Assembly (NCBI RefSeq): GCF_001307765.1
Contig: NZ_LKBA01000006.1
Location: 248,001-312,000, forward strand
Reading direction: 5' to 3'
Source: Aliiroseovarius crassostreae
GTDB taxonomy: Bacteria; Pseudomonadota; Alphaproteobacteria; Rhodobacterales; Rhodobacteraceae
Length of the DNA: 64,000 nt
The notes under the pieces were generated by a model that did not search any database, was not told where the DNA came from, and saw nothing but the letters and a program-made list of their open reading frames with translations. Below are positions 63,384-64,000 of this stretch, one piece after another. The number at the start of each line of letters is the position of its first letter. Within the stretch, counting starts at the first letter, position 1. The position numbers were made by a program, and so were the translations under genes.

Positions 63384-64000
63384 TCAGCCCAGCGCAACCC
63401 CTTTGCGCCCCGCCAGATCCACGAAATACTGCCACGCCACCCGGCCCGACCGGGCACCGCGCGTGGCCTGCCATTCGATTGCTTCCGCGCGCAGAGTGTC
63501 CGGGTCAACCCTGACCCCATAAGCCTCACAATAGCCTGAAATCATGGACAGATATTCATCCTGAGAGCAGGGATGAAAGCCCAGCCAAAGGCCAAACCGA
63601 TCCGACAGAGAGACCTTCTCCTCCACCGCTTCAGACGGGTTGATCGCAGATTGGCGTTCGTTCTCGATCATGTCACGCGGCATCAGATGGCGACGGTTCG
63701 AGGTGGCGTAAAACACCACATTCTCCGGCCGCCCCTCAATGCCCCCATCCAGCACCGCCTTCAGGCTTTTGTAATGCTGGTCGTCATGGCTGAAACTGAG
63801 GTCGTCACAAAAGAGCAGAAAACGGTGTTCAGAGCCGCGCAGAAGGTTCAGAAGCCGCGCCACGCTGGGCAGGTCTTCCCTTTGTAATTCCACGATTTTC
63901 AACGCCTCCCCCCGCGCCAGAACCTCGGCATGAACCGCCTTGACCAGCGAGGATTTCCCCATCCCCCGCGCGCCCCATAAAAGCGCGTTATTCGCGGGCA
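63384..64000 (-). CDS. DUF815-type ATP-binding protein (partial)
   Basis: The C-terminal 205 residues of an AAA-like ATPase. The Walker A motif NNALLWGARGMGKSSLV is at the right edge, followed by Walker B FLLFCDDLSF, sensor-like YATSNRRHLMPRDM and SLSDRFGLWLGFHPC, all typical of DUF815 proteins. These have no settled function. The start lies beyond the right edge of the window. Confidence 0.88.
   Translation of the reverse strand, partial: PANNALLWGARGMGKSSLVKAVHAEVLARGEALKIVELQREDLPSVARLLNLLRGSEHRFLLFCDDLSFSHDDQHYKSLKAVLDGGIEGRPENVVFYATSNRRHLMPRDMIENERQSAINPSEAVEEKVSLSDRFGLWLGFHPCSQDEYLSMISGYCEAYGVRVDPDTLRAEAIEWQATRGARSGRVAWQYFVDLAGRKGVALG

Overview
The window reads as chromosomal DNA of a marine alphaproteobacterium of the Rhodobacterales (roseobacter group). 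The evidence is high GC, the order yajC - fused secDF - Mth938-like gene - ccmABCDG, a fused SecDF, TRAP transporters, a cysI/cysH/DUF934/fpr sulfur operon, a free-standing fliG, and many intergenic copies of GC-rich palindromes and a TAAAGCGTTTCG-type element. No rRNA, tRNA, CRISPR array, integrase or insertion sequence was seen. Species was not determined.

Layout. 0-11 kb: end of coaD, a CBS-domain protein, LysR divergent from mmsA, two tail-to-tail paralogous small proteins, a YbdK-type carboxylate-amine ligase, then acyl-CoA dehydrogenase, 3-hydroxyisobutyryl-CoA hydrolase and mmsB, which with mmsA make up valine catabolism. A Crp/Fnr regulator follows with a palindromic operator and a DUF2892 membrane protein. 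11-14.4 kb: a dctPQM TRAP transporter. 14.4-23.1 kb: an accessory zone. It has an AT-rich orphan gene with a HEPN-like motif, the 3' remnant of a second dctD, a cold-shock protein, small unknown proteins, a Crp-family regulator, and an uncharacterised group: two diverged paralogues, a one-TM protein, a secreted protein with seven Cys-containing repeats, a DUF1611 protein and a fold-III racemase. 23.4-26.3 kb: dctBD, in which DctD has a degenerate AAA+ domain. 26.7-31.5 kb: an Lrp-type regulator divergent from the assimilatory sulfate reduction operon (DUF2849-cysI-cysH-DUF934, then fpr), ending in an array of hairpins. 31.6-35.4 kb: infC with an AUA start, an alanine-rich anchored protein, XdhC, and a two-gene YeeE/YedE sulfur transporter.

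35.7-41.6 kb: a surface-glycan-like cluster (family-2-like glycosyltransferases, a sulfotransferase, a glycosyltransferase-FkbM fusion) in which several genes are broken by frame changes or deletions while the last glycosyltransferase is intact. 41.7-50 kb: pyrC, pyrE, dnaB (with DnaA-box-like sites upstream), a frameshifted FosA-like gene, DUF6314, purB and fliG. 50.4-53.2 kb: lipid A acyltransferase, DUF1223, SDR. 53.2-60.3 kb, all on the minus strand: yajC-secDF-TauE-Mth938-ccmABCDG, for protein export and cytochrome c maturation. 60.5-64 kb: a membrane pentapeptide-repeat protein, serS and the start of an AAA-type ATPase.

Themes: the sulfur genes (cys operon, YeeE/YedE pair, sulfotransferase) and valine degradation suit a marine heterotroph. 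The most unusual parts are the 17-23 kb locus, the DctD lacking GAFTGA, the dispersed two-hairpin element, the decaying glycan cluster and the hairpin array after fpr.
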